The notes: generated from the letters alone by a model not told the origin. A stretch of 6,577 bases of DNA from Methanobrevibacter sp. (GCA_016838945.1 JADLKP010000129.1:1-6577), one strand, 5' to 3'. Shown: positions 1 to 5,552, numbered from the stretch's first letter. Translations and numbers: made by a program.

Positions 1-1
1 T

Positions 2-25
2 AAAAAAAAAGCAATGATGAAAAAA
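2..25 (-). terminator. Oligo-T terminator of cbiZ
   Basis: Directly after the cbiZ stop codon the minus strand reads a run of six T (positions 25-20), a short spacer, then nine T (10-2). Archaeal RNA polymerase stops at T-rich tracts without needing a hairpin, so this is a good candidate for the end of the cbiZ transcript. Confidence 0.55.
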
Positions 26-1150
26 TTATTCTAACTGAGTCTTAATAATATATTCTACAAGCAATCTCATAGAATACCATTCATCTCTATTCAATTGATT
101 TTCCAATATTGAATTTGAAACCTTTAAAACAGTTTTCTTACTTAATAATCCATATCTATATTGATCTAAAAGATGAATGATTAAGGATACGTTAGCTACA
201 AGTTCTGGATTTTTAGAAACTTTAATCAATGAAAGAATGAATTCCTTTTTGTCATCTTCATTTCGTATATCAATGAAATCTGTCAAGAAATTTTCATAAA
301 AATCATCAAGATTATATTGGTATCTGTCTAATCTGACAAGTGCATTCAATTGATAAGTTGGAGTCAACCATTGCAATTTAGCCAAACACTCTTTAATTGC
401 AGCTTTTACAGCATTGGCAATAAGTTCGCCAATCTTTGCATGAGTACTCATATTTTCTATTCTGCTTTCACTATCCAGATTAGAGAAGATAGCTATTCCA
501 TCAGTTCCAGTACCTGTTGCAATCTCATCGGAATAATTGCTTGCAGTCATCAGGTCTCTAAGTGCAACTGTTTTTGCCTCTGTAGCAATCATTTCAGCTA
601 AAAGAAGTGAACTTTCACTTAATTTGGAATTAATCAAAAGAATTAGATTAATGGTTCCAGGCTTATTTGAGAGCTTTTTATCATCATGTTCATTGATATC
701 AAAATCATATTCATCATTTATTTCATAATAAGAAGCAGCATCCCCTGCAGAAACGGCATTTACTCTAACACCTGCAGTTGCTATTGCCATCACTTCAATA
801 TCCCTATATTTTTCACATGCAATTGAATAATAATCCATATCTGCAGAAGTAATCAGTCCACTTATCTTATCGCTTCTCAAATTCAAATCATAATAAAAAT
901 CAGAGGACAGGTCCTTTAGGAAGCCTAAAATGCCTCCTTCTTCATATTTATCAATATTCTCTTGAGACAATTGATGATTGAAAACAGCAGATAAATCCTC
1001 ATTATATCCTCCATTTAACCAAGAACTAACTATGCCATTCCTTTTAGGACCAAATTTAACAAGCACAGTATCTGAATTCTTCAATACTTCATCACCTACA
1101 CTTGTTTTAAGTATCAATTCAAATTCTTGATATTTATCATCAATTGACAT
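26..1150 (-). CDS. cbiZ: Adenosylcobinamide amidohydrolase CbiZ with a C-terminal extension
   Basis: Predicted to cleave the amide bond of adenosylcobinamide to give adenosylcobyric acid, so that salvaged corrinoids enter the archaeal B12 pathway; cytosolic. The 374-residue protein carries the run of motifs I associate with CbiZ: SSWLNGGY (42-49), TAGVRVNA (125-132) followed by GD (136-137), KPGTINLILLIN (163-174), ATEAKTVALRDL (189-200), ATGTGTDGIAI (211-221) and STHAKIGELI (235-244). The CbiZ core ends near residue 255. The last ~120 residues are helical, charged and not recognised. No signal peptide or membrane segment is visible. I start at the ATG at 1150 because GAGGA lies 5 bases upstream (1160-1156); the in-frame TTG at 1162 overlaps that site. 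It stands alone, with no other cobalamin gene in view. The family call rests on motif memory, not a search. Confidence 0.85.
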   Translation of the reverse strand: MSIDDKYQEFELILKTSVGDEVLKNSDTVLVKFGPKRNGIVSSWLNGGYNEDLSAVFNHQLSQENIDKYEEGGILGFLKDLSSDFYYDLNLRSDKISGLITSADMDYYSIACEKYRDIEVMAIATAGVRVNAVSAGDAASYYEINDEYDFDINEHDDKKLSNKPGTINLILLINSKLSESSLLLAEMIATEAKTVALRDLMTASNYSDEIATGTGTDGIAIFSNLDSESRIENMSTHAKIGELIANAVKAAIKECLAKLQWLTPTYQLNALVRLDRYQYNLDDFYENFLTDFIDIRNEDDKKEFILSLIKVSKNPELVANVSLIIHLLDQYRYGLLSKKTVLKVSNSILENQLNRDEWYSMRLLVEYIIKTQLE

Positions 1151-1207
1151 AAAATTCCTCAAATAATAGTTAATTAAAAAAATGAAATTAATTTGTTATA
1201 GTAATAG

Positions 1208-1215
1208 TTTATAAA
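1208..1215 (-). promoter_or_regulatory. Candidate TATA box of cbiZ
   Basis: The sequence TTTATAAA lies about 60 bp upstream of the chosen cbiZ ATG. With the usual archaeal spacing of about 25 bp, transcription would begin near 1186 and leave a leader of roughly 35 nt carrying the Shine-Dalgarno site. The surroundings are so AT-rich that other boxes (for example near 1224-1233) cannot be excluded. Confidence 0.35.
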
Positions 1216-1251
1216 AAATAGTATTTAAATATGTTAAAAAAAAATTAAAAT

Positions 1252-1290
1252 AAAAAAAGAAAAAATAGGGGATTTAAGGTATTTAATCCC
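1252..1290 (-). terminator. Hairpin plus T tracts downstream of metX
   Basis: Read on the minus strand, a 22-nt hairpin (1290-1269) has GGGATT paired to AATCCC, one A-A mismatch, two more A-T pairs and a TACC loop. It is followed by T6 (1265-1260), one C and T7 (1258-1252). This resembles an intrinsic terminator and probably ends the metX transcript, insulating it from cbiZ. Confidence 0.6.
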
Positions 1291-1311
1291 AAATTTGAAA
1301 AGAGTTTTGGT

Positions 1312-1346
1312 CCAGATTTTGCGCTCCGAAGGAGCGGAAAAGCTGG
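1312..1346 (-). other. Strong GC-rich hairpin in the metX 3' untranslated region
   Basis: Beginning three bases past the metX stop codon is a 35-nt imperfect inverted repeat. CCAG pairs with CTGG, then one mismatch, TTTT with AAAA, one mismatch, and CGCTCC with GGAGCG around a 3-nt loop, giving 14 pairs in 16 positions. It is the most GC-rich stretch of the noncoding DNA here. No T tract follows it directly; that comes after the next hairpin. It may stabilise or punctuate the metX mRNA, or be a copy of a dispersed repeat. Confidence 0.6.
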
Positions 1347-1349
1347 GGT

Positions 1350-2828
1350 CTAATAGTTAGAAATAAGATGAGAAATCCTATCAGTTGTAATGAGACCTTC
1401 TAAGTTAGATCCATCATCTACAACAGGTAAACATGAGATGTTATATTTCTTCATCAATCTGGCAATATCCTCAATCTCATCAGTTGACTTACATGTTTTT
1501 ACAGTTTTAGTCATGACTTCCCTCAATTCACTGCAATCTTCAACAATTGATTTGGACAAGTCCCATGCAGTAACGATTCCTGCCAATGAATTGTCGTCAT
1601 ATACAACAGGCAAATGGGTAATCTCATTATCAAACATGATAACTGCAGCCTCTTTTACACTTGAATCGATGCGAATTGTAGGAACTTCTGTTTTCATTAC
1701 ATCTCCTACATGGTGTTCAGATAGGAAATTTGATAAGAGGAAGTTCATTTGACCGTTTTCAAGCAAGAATGCATCATGCCCATAATCTGATTTTACTTCA
1801 TTATATATAACATCCACATCATTGGACTGAAGTGCAGCCAAAAGGTCCTTTGATTGGTCTACAGGGTATAGCCAATCAGAATCCACTGCAATAATCTGCA
1901 TTTTCGCCTTGACGTCTATTAAACCATCTGAAAGATTGCCATCCTCTGCCAAATCAAAGTAATCCACTGCTTTAGTAATGTATAAATAGGAATTTGCATC
2001 AAAACGTTTGACAAAAGTCTCACCTTGGTGGTGCAAGTAACTTTCCACCTCAAAATCAACAGTAAAGTCATAACTGAGCTCTGTTTTGTCTTGCAAATCT
2101 CTTCCAAACTTCTGATACATTGAAGCATCAGAAAGATATGTGATGTGTCCAATCATACGAGCCACTGCAAGTCCGGATCTTGGAGCCTTATCCTGACCGT
2201 AGTAATTTCCCCTATTCCAGTTGTTATCAAGAATAATGGATTGCCTACCTACCTCATTGAATGCTATTTGCTGAGGGGAAGACCTTGCAGTCGTAGCGAT
2301 AATGCTCGCCTTTTTCATCATGTCAGGATAGGAAACTGTCCATTGCAATGCCTGCATTCCTCCCATGGAACCTCCAATGACAGCATATAACTTTTCAATT
2401 CCTAAATGCTCTATAAGTTTTTTTTGGGCATGAACCATATCTTCGATGGTTATTATTGGAAAATCAAGAGCATATGGCTTTCCAGTTTCAGGATTAATTG
2501 ATGCGGGACCTGTTGAACCTTTACATCCTCCCAATACATTAGAACATATTACAAAGTATTTGTCTGTGTCCAATGCTTTTCCAGGACCTATTACCATCTC
2601 CCACCATCCTGGTTTTTCCTTTTTAATGTTTGTATACCTACCTGCAGCATGTGCATCTCCGGTAAGTGCATGACAAACCAAAATGGCATTGGATTTAGCG
2701 GTATTTAAATCTCCATAAGTTTCATATGCAAGTTCCACATTGCTTAAAGTCTTGCCGGAACTTAACTTTAAATCACTCTTGATAGAAAAATGTTTGGTTT
2801 GAACTTTACCAACAGAATTTTGTTTCAT
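1350..2828 (-). CDS. metX: Homoserine O-acetyltransferase MetX with C-terminal CBS domain pair
   Basis: Cytosolic alpha/beta-hydrolase-fold enzyme that transfers an acetyl group from acetyl-CoA to homoserine, giving the activated precursor for methionine or homocysteine synthesis. In the 492-residue protein VCHALTGDAHAAG (51-63) is the oxyanion-side motif, GGSMGG (152-157) is the nucleophile elbow with Ser154, DSDWLYP (316-322) supplies Asp318 and YGHDAF (349-354) supplies His351, so the triad is complete. The transferase part ends near 370. Two CBS repeats follow, about 373-428 and 434-490, with HLPVV and CLPVV core strands. Known CBS pairs bind adenosine ligands such as AMP, ATP or SAM, so ligand control of the enzyme is a reasonable inference. 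The start is the ATG at 2828 with AAAGG 8 bases upstream; the in-frame TTG at 2894 adds 22 residues that do not look like MetX. Acetyl rather than succinyl specificity is assumed from the family. No metY or other methionine gene is adjacent. Confidence 0.94.
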   Translation of the reverse strand: MKQNSVGKVQTKHFSIKSDLKLSSGKTLSNVELAYETYGDLNTAKSNAILVCHALTGDAHAAGRYTNIKKEKPGWWEMVIGPGKALDTDKYFVICSNVLGGCKGSTGPASINPETGKPYALDFPIITIEDMVHAQKKLIEHLGIEKLYAVIGGSMGGMQALQWTVSYPDMMKKASIIATTARSSPQQIAFNEVGRQSIILDNNWNRGNYYGQDKAPRSGLAVARMIGHITYLSDASMYQKFGRDLQDKTELSYDFTVDFEVESYLHHQGETFVKRFDANSYLYITKAVDYFDLAEDGNLSDGLIDVKAKMQIIAVDSDWLYPVDQSKDLLAALQSNDVDVIYNEVKSDYGHDAFLLENGQMNFLLSNFLSEHHVGDVMKTEVPTIRIDSSVKEAAVIMFDNEITHLPVVYDDNSLAGIVTAWDLSKSIVEDCSELREVMTKTVKTCKSTDEIEDIARLMKKYNISCLPVVDDGSNLEGLITTDRISHLISNY

Positions 2829-2905
2829 TTTTGATACCTTTATAAGTTTAAGAATACTGAATTTTAATGTAAAAGAATTCAGCACACTATTCAACAGCTT
2901 AAATA

Positions 2906-2915
2906 AATTTATAAG
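2906..2915 (-). promoter_or_regulatory. Candidate TATA box of metX
   Basis: The minus strand reads CTTATAAATT here, about 80 bp upstream of the metX ATG. A start about 25 bp downstream, near 2883, would give a leader of about 55 nt. An alternative AT-rich box lies at about 2922-2935. A second TATAAA-like string at 2840-2849 sits too close to the ATG to be the promoter. Confidence 0.35.
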
Positions 2916-2962
2916 AATAATTTGATATAATTTTTTAAATTTAAGTCTAGTTAGTCAGTCAA

Positions 2963-2983
2963 TCTTCATTATATTAATGAAGA
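2963..2983. promoter_or_regulatory. Palindrome upstream of metX, possible operator
   Basis: Perfect 9-bp arms TCTTCATTA and TAATGAAGA are separated by 3 bp, about 50 bp upstream of the candidate metX TATA box and within the divergent spacer shared with the small gene at 3230. A further TTCATTA half-site lies at 3021-3027, and the flanks hold several AGTC/GACT units, including the palindrome GACTAGTC at 2982-2989. The form fits a dimeric regulator site, but no known archaeal operator is recognised. Confidence 0.35.
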
Positions 2984-3095
2984 CTAGTCAAATATTATAA
3001 AGTTACGTCAATATTTATATTTCATTAAGATACTATTTATATTTATTTATATAAGTTTTAGGATTTAGCAATGATTTCTTTCAATCTAAAAAATT

Positions 3096-3131
3096 AAAAA
3101 TGATTAATTAAATTTAAAAAATGATTAATTA
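3096..3131. repeat. Two direct copies of a 15-bp AT-rich unit, 21 bp apart
   Basis: AAAAATGATTAATTA occurs at 3096-3110 and again at 3117-3131. The 21-bp period equals about two helical turns, so both copies face the same side of the DNA. They lie about 100 bp upstream of the small gene at 3230. Low-complexity AT sequence could produce this by local slippage. Confidence 0.4.
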
Positions 3132-3190
3132 TCTTAAAAAAATATGAAAAAATTTAAAAGTCATGTAAAAAATAATAAAAATTATGCACA

Positions 3191-3200
3191 TATTATAAAA
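3191..3200 (+). promoter_or_regulatory. Candidate TATA box of the small acidic gene
   Basis: TATTATAAAA lies 30-39 bp upstream of the ATG at 3230. With normal archaeal spacing the transcript would start close to 3222, giving a very short leader that barely includes the Shine-Dalgarno site at 3219-3224. The box fits the expected position, but the region is highly AT-rich. Confidence 0.35.
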
Positions 3201-3229
3201 TTTTGACTTAAAAAAAATAAGGGGATAAA

Positions 3230-3493
3230 ATGTCAAGTGAAAATAAAACTGAATTCAACAATACAGATCTATTGATTAACCTATATGAGATGTTGTTTAA
3301 TGACATCATCACAGTAGAAACAAGCAAAATTATTTCTAAATTCATAATGGATTTAATAGACAATCATAAGATTGATGAAGAGAAGGTCATAAACTATTTT
3401 AATGAAAAAAATCCAGAAAACATTGAATTCGGTCTAAAAGAAGATTTGAAGATTATTTATGATATTTGCCTTGAAATATATGAAGAAGAATAG
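3230..3493 (+). CDS. Small acidic protein of unknown function
   Basis: An 87-residue protein that I do not recognise. It is rich in Glu, Asp, Asn, Lys and Ile, has a net negative charge, ends in EEE, and shows an alternating hydrophobic pattern typical of amphipathic helices (for example residues 13-44 and 67-84). It has no signal peptide, membrane segment or paired-cysteine metal site; its single Cys is near residue 79. The start is well supported: an ATG preceded by AAGGGG and a 5-6 base spacer. It is transcribed divergently from metX and converges on rnc, so it is probably monocistronic. Coding status is supported by the strong ribosome binding site and a full-length open frame in stop-rich AT DNA. 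It could be a lineage-specific helical protein or a regulator partner, but nothing here decides. Confidence 0.65.
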   Translation: MSSENKTEFNNTDLLINLYEMLFNDIITVETSKIISKFIMDLIDNHKIDEEKVINYFNEKNPENIEFGLKEDLKIIYDICLEIYEEE

Positions 3494-3494
3494 C

Positions 3495-3525
3495 AAAAAA
3501 CCATTTTTCTAAATATGATAAAAAA
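3495..3525. terminator. T tracts of the convergent small gene and rnc
   Basis: On the plus strand ATTTTTCT (T5 at 3504-3508) follows the small gene's stop by about 10 bases. On the minus strand T6 occurs at 3525-3520 and again at 3500-3495, downstream of rnc. These are the plausible oligo-T stops for the two converging transcripts, which would overlap here. Confidence 0.4.
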
Positions 3526-3537
3526 GTGTTCTTAAAG

Positions 3538-3593
3538 TTGAACATATTTAATTGAACATATTTAATTGAACATATTTAATTGAAGATATTTAA
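3538..3593. repeat. Four tandem copies of a 14-bp unit
   Basis: The unit TTGAACATATTTAA is repeated head to tail at 3538-3551, 3552-3565, 3566-3579 and 3580-3593. The first three copies are identical, and the fourth has one change (GAAGA for GAACA). The array ends one base before the rnc stop codon, so on the rnc mRNA it forms the start of the 3' untranslated region. Near-identity of the copies points to recent slippage expansion. Confidence 0.9.
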
Positions 3594-3594
3594 T

Positions 3595-4263
3595 TTAAGA
3601 CAATATATCCAATCTGTCAATAGCTTTACAAGCTGCAAGCTGTTCAGCCTCTTTTTTGCTTTTTCCAACACCATGGCCATAATCGACACCATCGATTAGA
3701 ATTCTCATAATAAAGGTCTTGTCATGAGGTGCACCATGCTCTTCAAGCAATTCATAGGAGACTTCAACGTCCTTAGCATCCCCATATTCCTTGATTGTAG
3801 ATTTATAATCATGGAAAAATATGGTATTCTTTTCAATGTATGGGAAAACGGTTTGTTCTAAAAACTCTTTAGCTTTTCCTATTCCCTGATCCAAATAGAT
3901 TGCGCCTAAAAAAGATTCAAAGATATCTGCAGTGATTGAAATGACCTCATTGTCACTGAGTGCATTATCCTCAAGATTCAATCTGATCTGCTTGTCAAGG
4001 TCATTCTCATGTGAATAAACAATCAAAGCGTTTTGGCAAACATAATTTGCTCGAAGCTTTGTCAATTTACCTTCACTGTATTTAGGGTGCTTATTCTGCA
4101 AATATTCGGATGTCAACATATTCAAAACGGAATCTCCAAGAAATTCCAGCCGTTCATAGTCATAATCCAAATCATATTTGGCACTATATGAAGAATGAGT
4201 AAAAGCTATGATATATAAATCCTCGTTGTTTGGAACAATATTAAACTTTTCTAAAAATTTCAT
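3595..4263 (-). CDS. rnc: Ribonuclease III
   Basis: Endonuclease that cuts double-stranded RNA with Mg2+, acting as a dimer in the cytosol; the bacterial enzyme processes rRNA precursors and structured mRNAs. The 222-residue length and domain order match bacterial RNase III. The catalytic domain (about 1-145) has the signature ERLEFLGDS at 37-45, supplying Glu37, Glu40 and Asp44, and DIFESFLGA at 113-121, supplying Asp113 and Glu116, so all metal-binding acids are present. A double-stranded-RNA-binding domain follows at about 152-218, ending in GVGKSKKEAEQLAA (198-211). The start is the ATG at 4263, with a weak Shine-Dalgarno GAGTGA at 4274-4269. It is a lone gene with long AT-rich spacers on both sides. 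RNase III is uncommon in archaea, where a bulge-helix-bulge endonuclease does most rRNA processing, so its targets here are unclear and old transfer from bacteria is plausible. Confidence 0.96.
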   Translation of the reverse strand: MKFLEKFNIVPNNEDLYIIAFTHSSYSAKYDLDYDYERLEFLGDSVLNMLTSEYLQNKHPKYSEGKLTKLRANYVCQNALIVYSHENDLDKQIRLNLEDNALSDNEVISITADIFESFLGAIYLDQGIGKAKEFLEQTVFPYIEKNTIFFHDYKSTIKEYGDAKDVEVSYELLEEHGAPHDKTFIMRILIDGVDYGHGVGKSKKEAEQLAACKAIDRLDILS

Positions 4264-4456
4264 TTAATTCACTCTAAAAATTCATTCAGCGATTTTAAAA
4301 ATAGTTTTTTAGATTTTAGATATGAATTATTATAATAATTTAATATTAACTTAAACTCATAAATAAAAAATAATATCAATAAATTAATATTAAATTATCA
4401 CAACAGTCTCTATCGTAATTTATAAAACTATACATATAAACTTTTGTTTAATGTAG

Positions 4457-4464
4457 TATATATA
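4457..4464 (+). promoter_or_regulatory. TATA box upstream of the possible small RNA
   Basis: TATATATA lies here followed by GTTTAAATAATTTTAG. Archaeal spacing puts a transcription start at about 4481-4488, exactly where the sequence changes from almost pure A/T to GGTGAAACCCCACGC. No start codon with a usable reading frame follows, which is why an untranslated RNA is considered. Confidence 0.35.
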
Positions 4465-4480
4465 GTTTAAATAATTTTAG

Positions 4481-4679
4481 GTGAAACCCCACGCAAAATT
4501 TGAGAGATATTAGTTTTCAAATGCTCTCGAACAATCCATTTATAAGTAAAATCATATAAAAAGGAGTATCCAACAAAAAAGATTATTTTTTCAAACAATA
4601 AATTGCTGAAAACCAGGTTTAAACATTTTGTTTAAAGGTTTGAATCAGAATTTATACTATTTTAAAAATCGTCTTTTTT
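4481..4679 (+). ncRNA. Possible small non-coding RNA
   Basis: The stretch sits between a TATA box and a T6 run (4674-4679), with an earlier T6 at 4586-4591, so a transcript of about 105 or 195 nt is possible. Two stem-loops can be drawn. At 4499-4506 with 4524-4531, TTTGAGAG pairs with CTCTCGAA (8 pairs, one G-U) around 17 nt. At 4610-4641, AAACC and TTTAAAC pair with GTTTAAA and GGTTT, with a 3-nt AGG bulge and a 5-nt loop. I recognise no known family: it lacks convincing C/D boxes, tRNA arms, or SRP and RNase P landmarks. It could equally be ordinary spacer. Confidence 0.22.
4610..4641 (+). other. Bulged 12-bp hairpin
   Basis: AAACC (4610-4614), a 3-nt bulge AGG, and TTTAAAC (4618-4624) pair with GTTTAAA (4630-4636) and GGTTT (4637-4641) around the loop ATTTT. 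That gives twelve consecutive pairs apart from one bulge. A further short A/T hairpin with a T tract follows at 4662-4681. Confidence 0.45.
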
Positions 4680-4798
4680 AATCTTGGGTAAAAAAATAAT
4701 ATATTTTTAATCTCTTATTAGAGGAATATGATCTTAAATTTTTTTATCTTATCAATCATAGTTTAGGAATTAAAAATAATCGTTATTAAGTATCGTTT

Positions 4799-4816
4799 AT
4801 ATTCATTAATGAATAT
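4799..4816. promoter_or_regulatory. 18-bp perfect palindrome
   Basis: ATATTCATTAATGAATAT is perfectly self-complementary. It contains the same TTCATTA / TAATGAA half-sites as the palindrome upstream of metX, here overlapping by two bases. It lies about 170 bp upstream of the frameshifted gene. It may be a protein-binding site; high A/T content raises the chance of coincidence. Confidence 0.35.
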
Positions 4817-4892
4817 TTTGAATTTTTATAATATTTAAAATAGGCATTGAAGAATAATATCCTTATTTTTTAATGAATATCTGGAATTTTTA
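4806..4892. repeat. 23-bp direct repeat, 64 bp apart
   Basis: TTAATGAATAT, four variable bases, then AATTTTTA occurs at 4806-4828 and 4870-4892. The two copies agree at 21 of 23 positions and differ only inside the four-base core (TTTG versus CTGG). The first copy overlaps the right half of the 18-bp palindrome. Both lie upstream of the frameshifted gene at 4983. Confidence 0.6.
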
Positions 4893-4982
4893 GACAATGA
4901 TTCTTAAGAAATAAAATTGATATCGTGTATTCTATTAAAATTAAAAGAAATATTATTGAAAATTGATTGTTTGGAGAAAATT

Positions 4983-5443
4983 ATGCTTCTTAATTGGTGT
5001 GAAGAAATAACAAATATAGATCCTTCAATAAACTTTAGAGCTACTGGAGGATGGGTGAAGACTGTTACAGGTTTGGATAAAAGCGTGTTGAATGGATTCT
5101 CACTGATAGGTGAATTTGTTAAGGCAGGAGATTACAAGACTGAATTTTCAGATGGTTTATATCTCGACTGCAATAAGGAGGAAAGAAATCCAATCCAAAA
5201 CAGGATTTCAGGTTATTCAGATTGAAAAATGGGAAACTGACATTGGTTGACCAAGTCTATGACGGCAAGAAAAACTGGGCTGTAGAACTATGGGACAGCG
5301 TAAGTGAAGAGATTGATCCAAATTACCAACAAAGAGAAGTGGATAAGATAATGACTTTGATATTAGATAAGACAGGTAAAAATACAAAGTTATTGAAAGA
5401 ACTTCAAAAAGAGTTAGATCAAATTATAGCTGATTTCCAATAA
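4983..5443 (+). pseudogene. Frameshifted gene of unknown function
   Basis: Two reading frames appear to be halves of one ~153-residue protein. The first runs from the ATG at 4983 (GGAGA at 4973-4977 as ribosome binding site; TTG at 4917 rejected) and reads RATGGWVKTVTGLDKS, then IGEFV and GLYLDC, before stopping at 5223-5225. The second frame is open from 5177, just after an in-frame TAA at 5174-5176, to the stop at 5441-5443. It reads on through GGKKSNPKQ, LFRLKNGKLTLVDQ and NWAVELWDSV to a charged helical tail. Switching at about 5175-5177 joins the two into a globular-looking protein, as expected if one base was lost in the purine run AAGGAGGAAAG. I do not know its function. Alternatives are two overlapping genes (TTG at 5222 overlapping the TGA by four bases), programmed frameshifting, or a sequence error. 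Confidence 0.6.
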
Positions 5444-5449
5444 TATTTT

Positions 5450-5508
5450 AAAAAACTATTTTTAACATTACATTTCAAATAATAATTATTATAAAAAACT
5501 ATTTTTAA
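5450..5508 (+). terminator. Repeated AT block with T tracts after the frameshifted gene
   Basis: AAAAAACTATTTTTAA occurs twice without mismatch, at 5450-5465 and 5493-5508, and a degenerate third copy starts near 5511. Each copy carries a T5 run on the plus strand (5459-5463 and 5502-5506), 15-60 bases past the stop at 5443. These are likely transcript ends for the frameshifted gene. Confidence 0.4.
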
Positions 5509-5552
5509 AAAAAACTATTCTAAATCAAACAACTTATTTTCTTCAAAAACTT

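Larger units (their letters stand above)
4264..4982. other. Long AT-rich spacer without a convincing protein gene
   Basis: About 720 bp between divergent rnc and the frameshifted gene at 4983. No frame carries a plausible protein with a start and ribosome binding site. The part nearest rnc (4264-4450) is AT-rich and should contain the rnc promoter; TTTATAAATT-like strings occur near 4420-4430, but none stands out. The middle holds a possible small RNA (4457-4680), and the right part holds a palindrome and a direct repeat (4799-4892). Confidence 0.6.

Noticed and set aside
350..728. Open frames antisense to cbiZ
   Set aside because: They are shadows of the minus-strand gene, with no ribosome binding site or protein-like composition. 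The same holds for frames antisense to metX, eL37 and LSm.
1148..1162. TTG start for cbiZ four codons upstream of the ATG
   Set aside because: The TTG overlaps the GAGGA ribosome binding site that serves the ATG at 1150.
2829..2894. 22-residue N-terminal extension of MetX from a TTG
   Set aside because: No ribosome binding site suits it, the added residues are not MetX-like, and the ATG at 2828 has AAAGG upstream.
2829..2962. Methionine or SAM riboswitch upstream of metX
   Set aside because: The predicted leader is about 55 nt and AT-rich, with no helices or conserved blocks of a known riboswitch.
3538..3593. CRISPR array
   Set aside because: The units are 14 bp and directly abutting, with no spacers between them, so this is a simple tandem repeat.
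4481..4513. Ten-codon frame starting GTG at 4481 as a leader peptide
   Set aside because: There is no ribosome binding site and no downstream gene for it to regulate.
4481..4620. C/D box guide RNA
   Set aside because: A CTGA occurs at 4606-4609, but no matching C box lies at the usual spacing of 50-60 nt.
4637..4646. tRNA T-arm-like GGTTTGAATC
   Set aside because: No T stem, anticodon arm or acceptor stem can be built around it, and its bases are already used in the 4610-4641 hairpin.
5222..5443. Independent gene starting at TTG 5222, overlapping the previous stop by four bases
   Set aside because: The frame is open and protein-like back to 5177, there is no ribosome binding site at the TTG, and the joined protein is more coherent. 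Kept only as an alternative.
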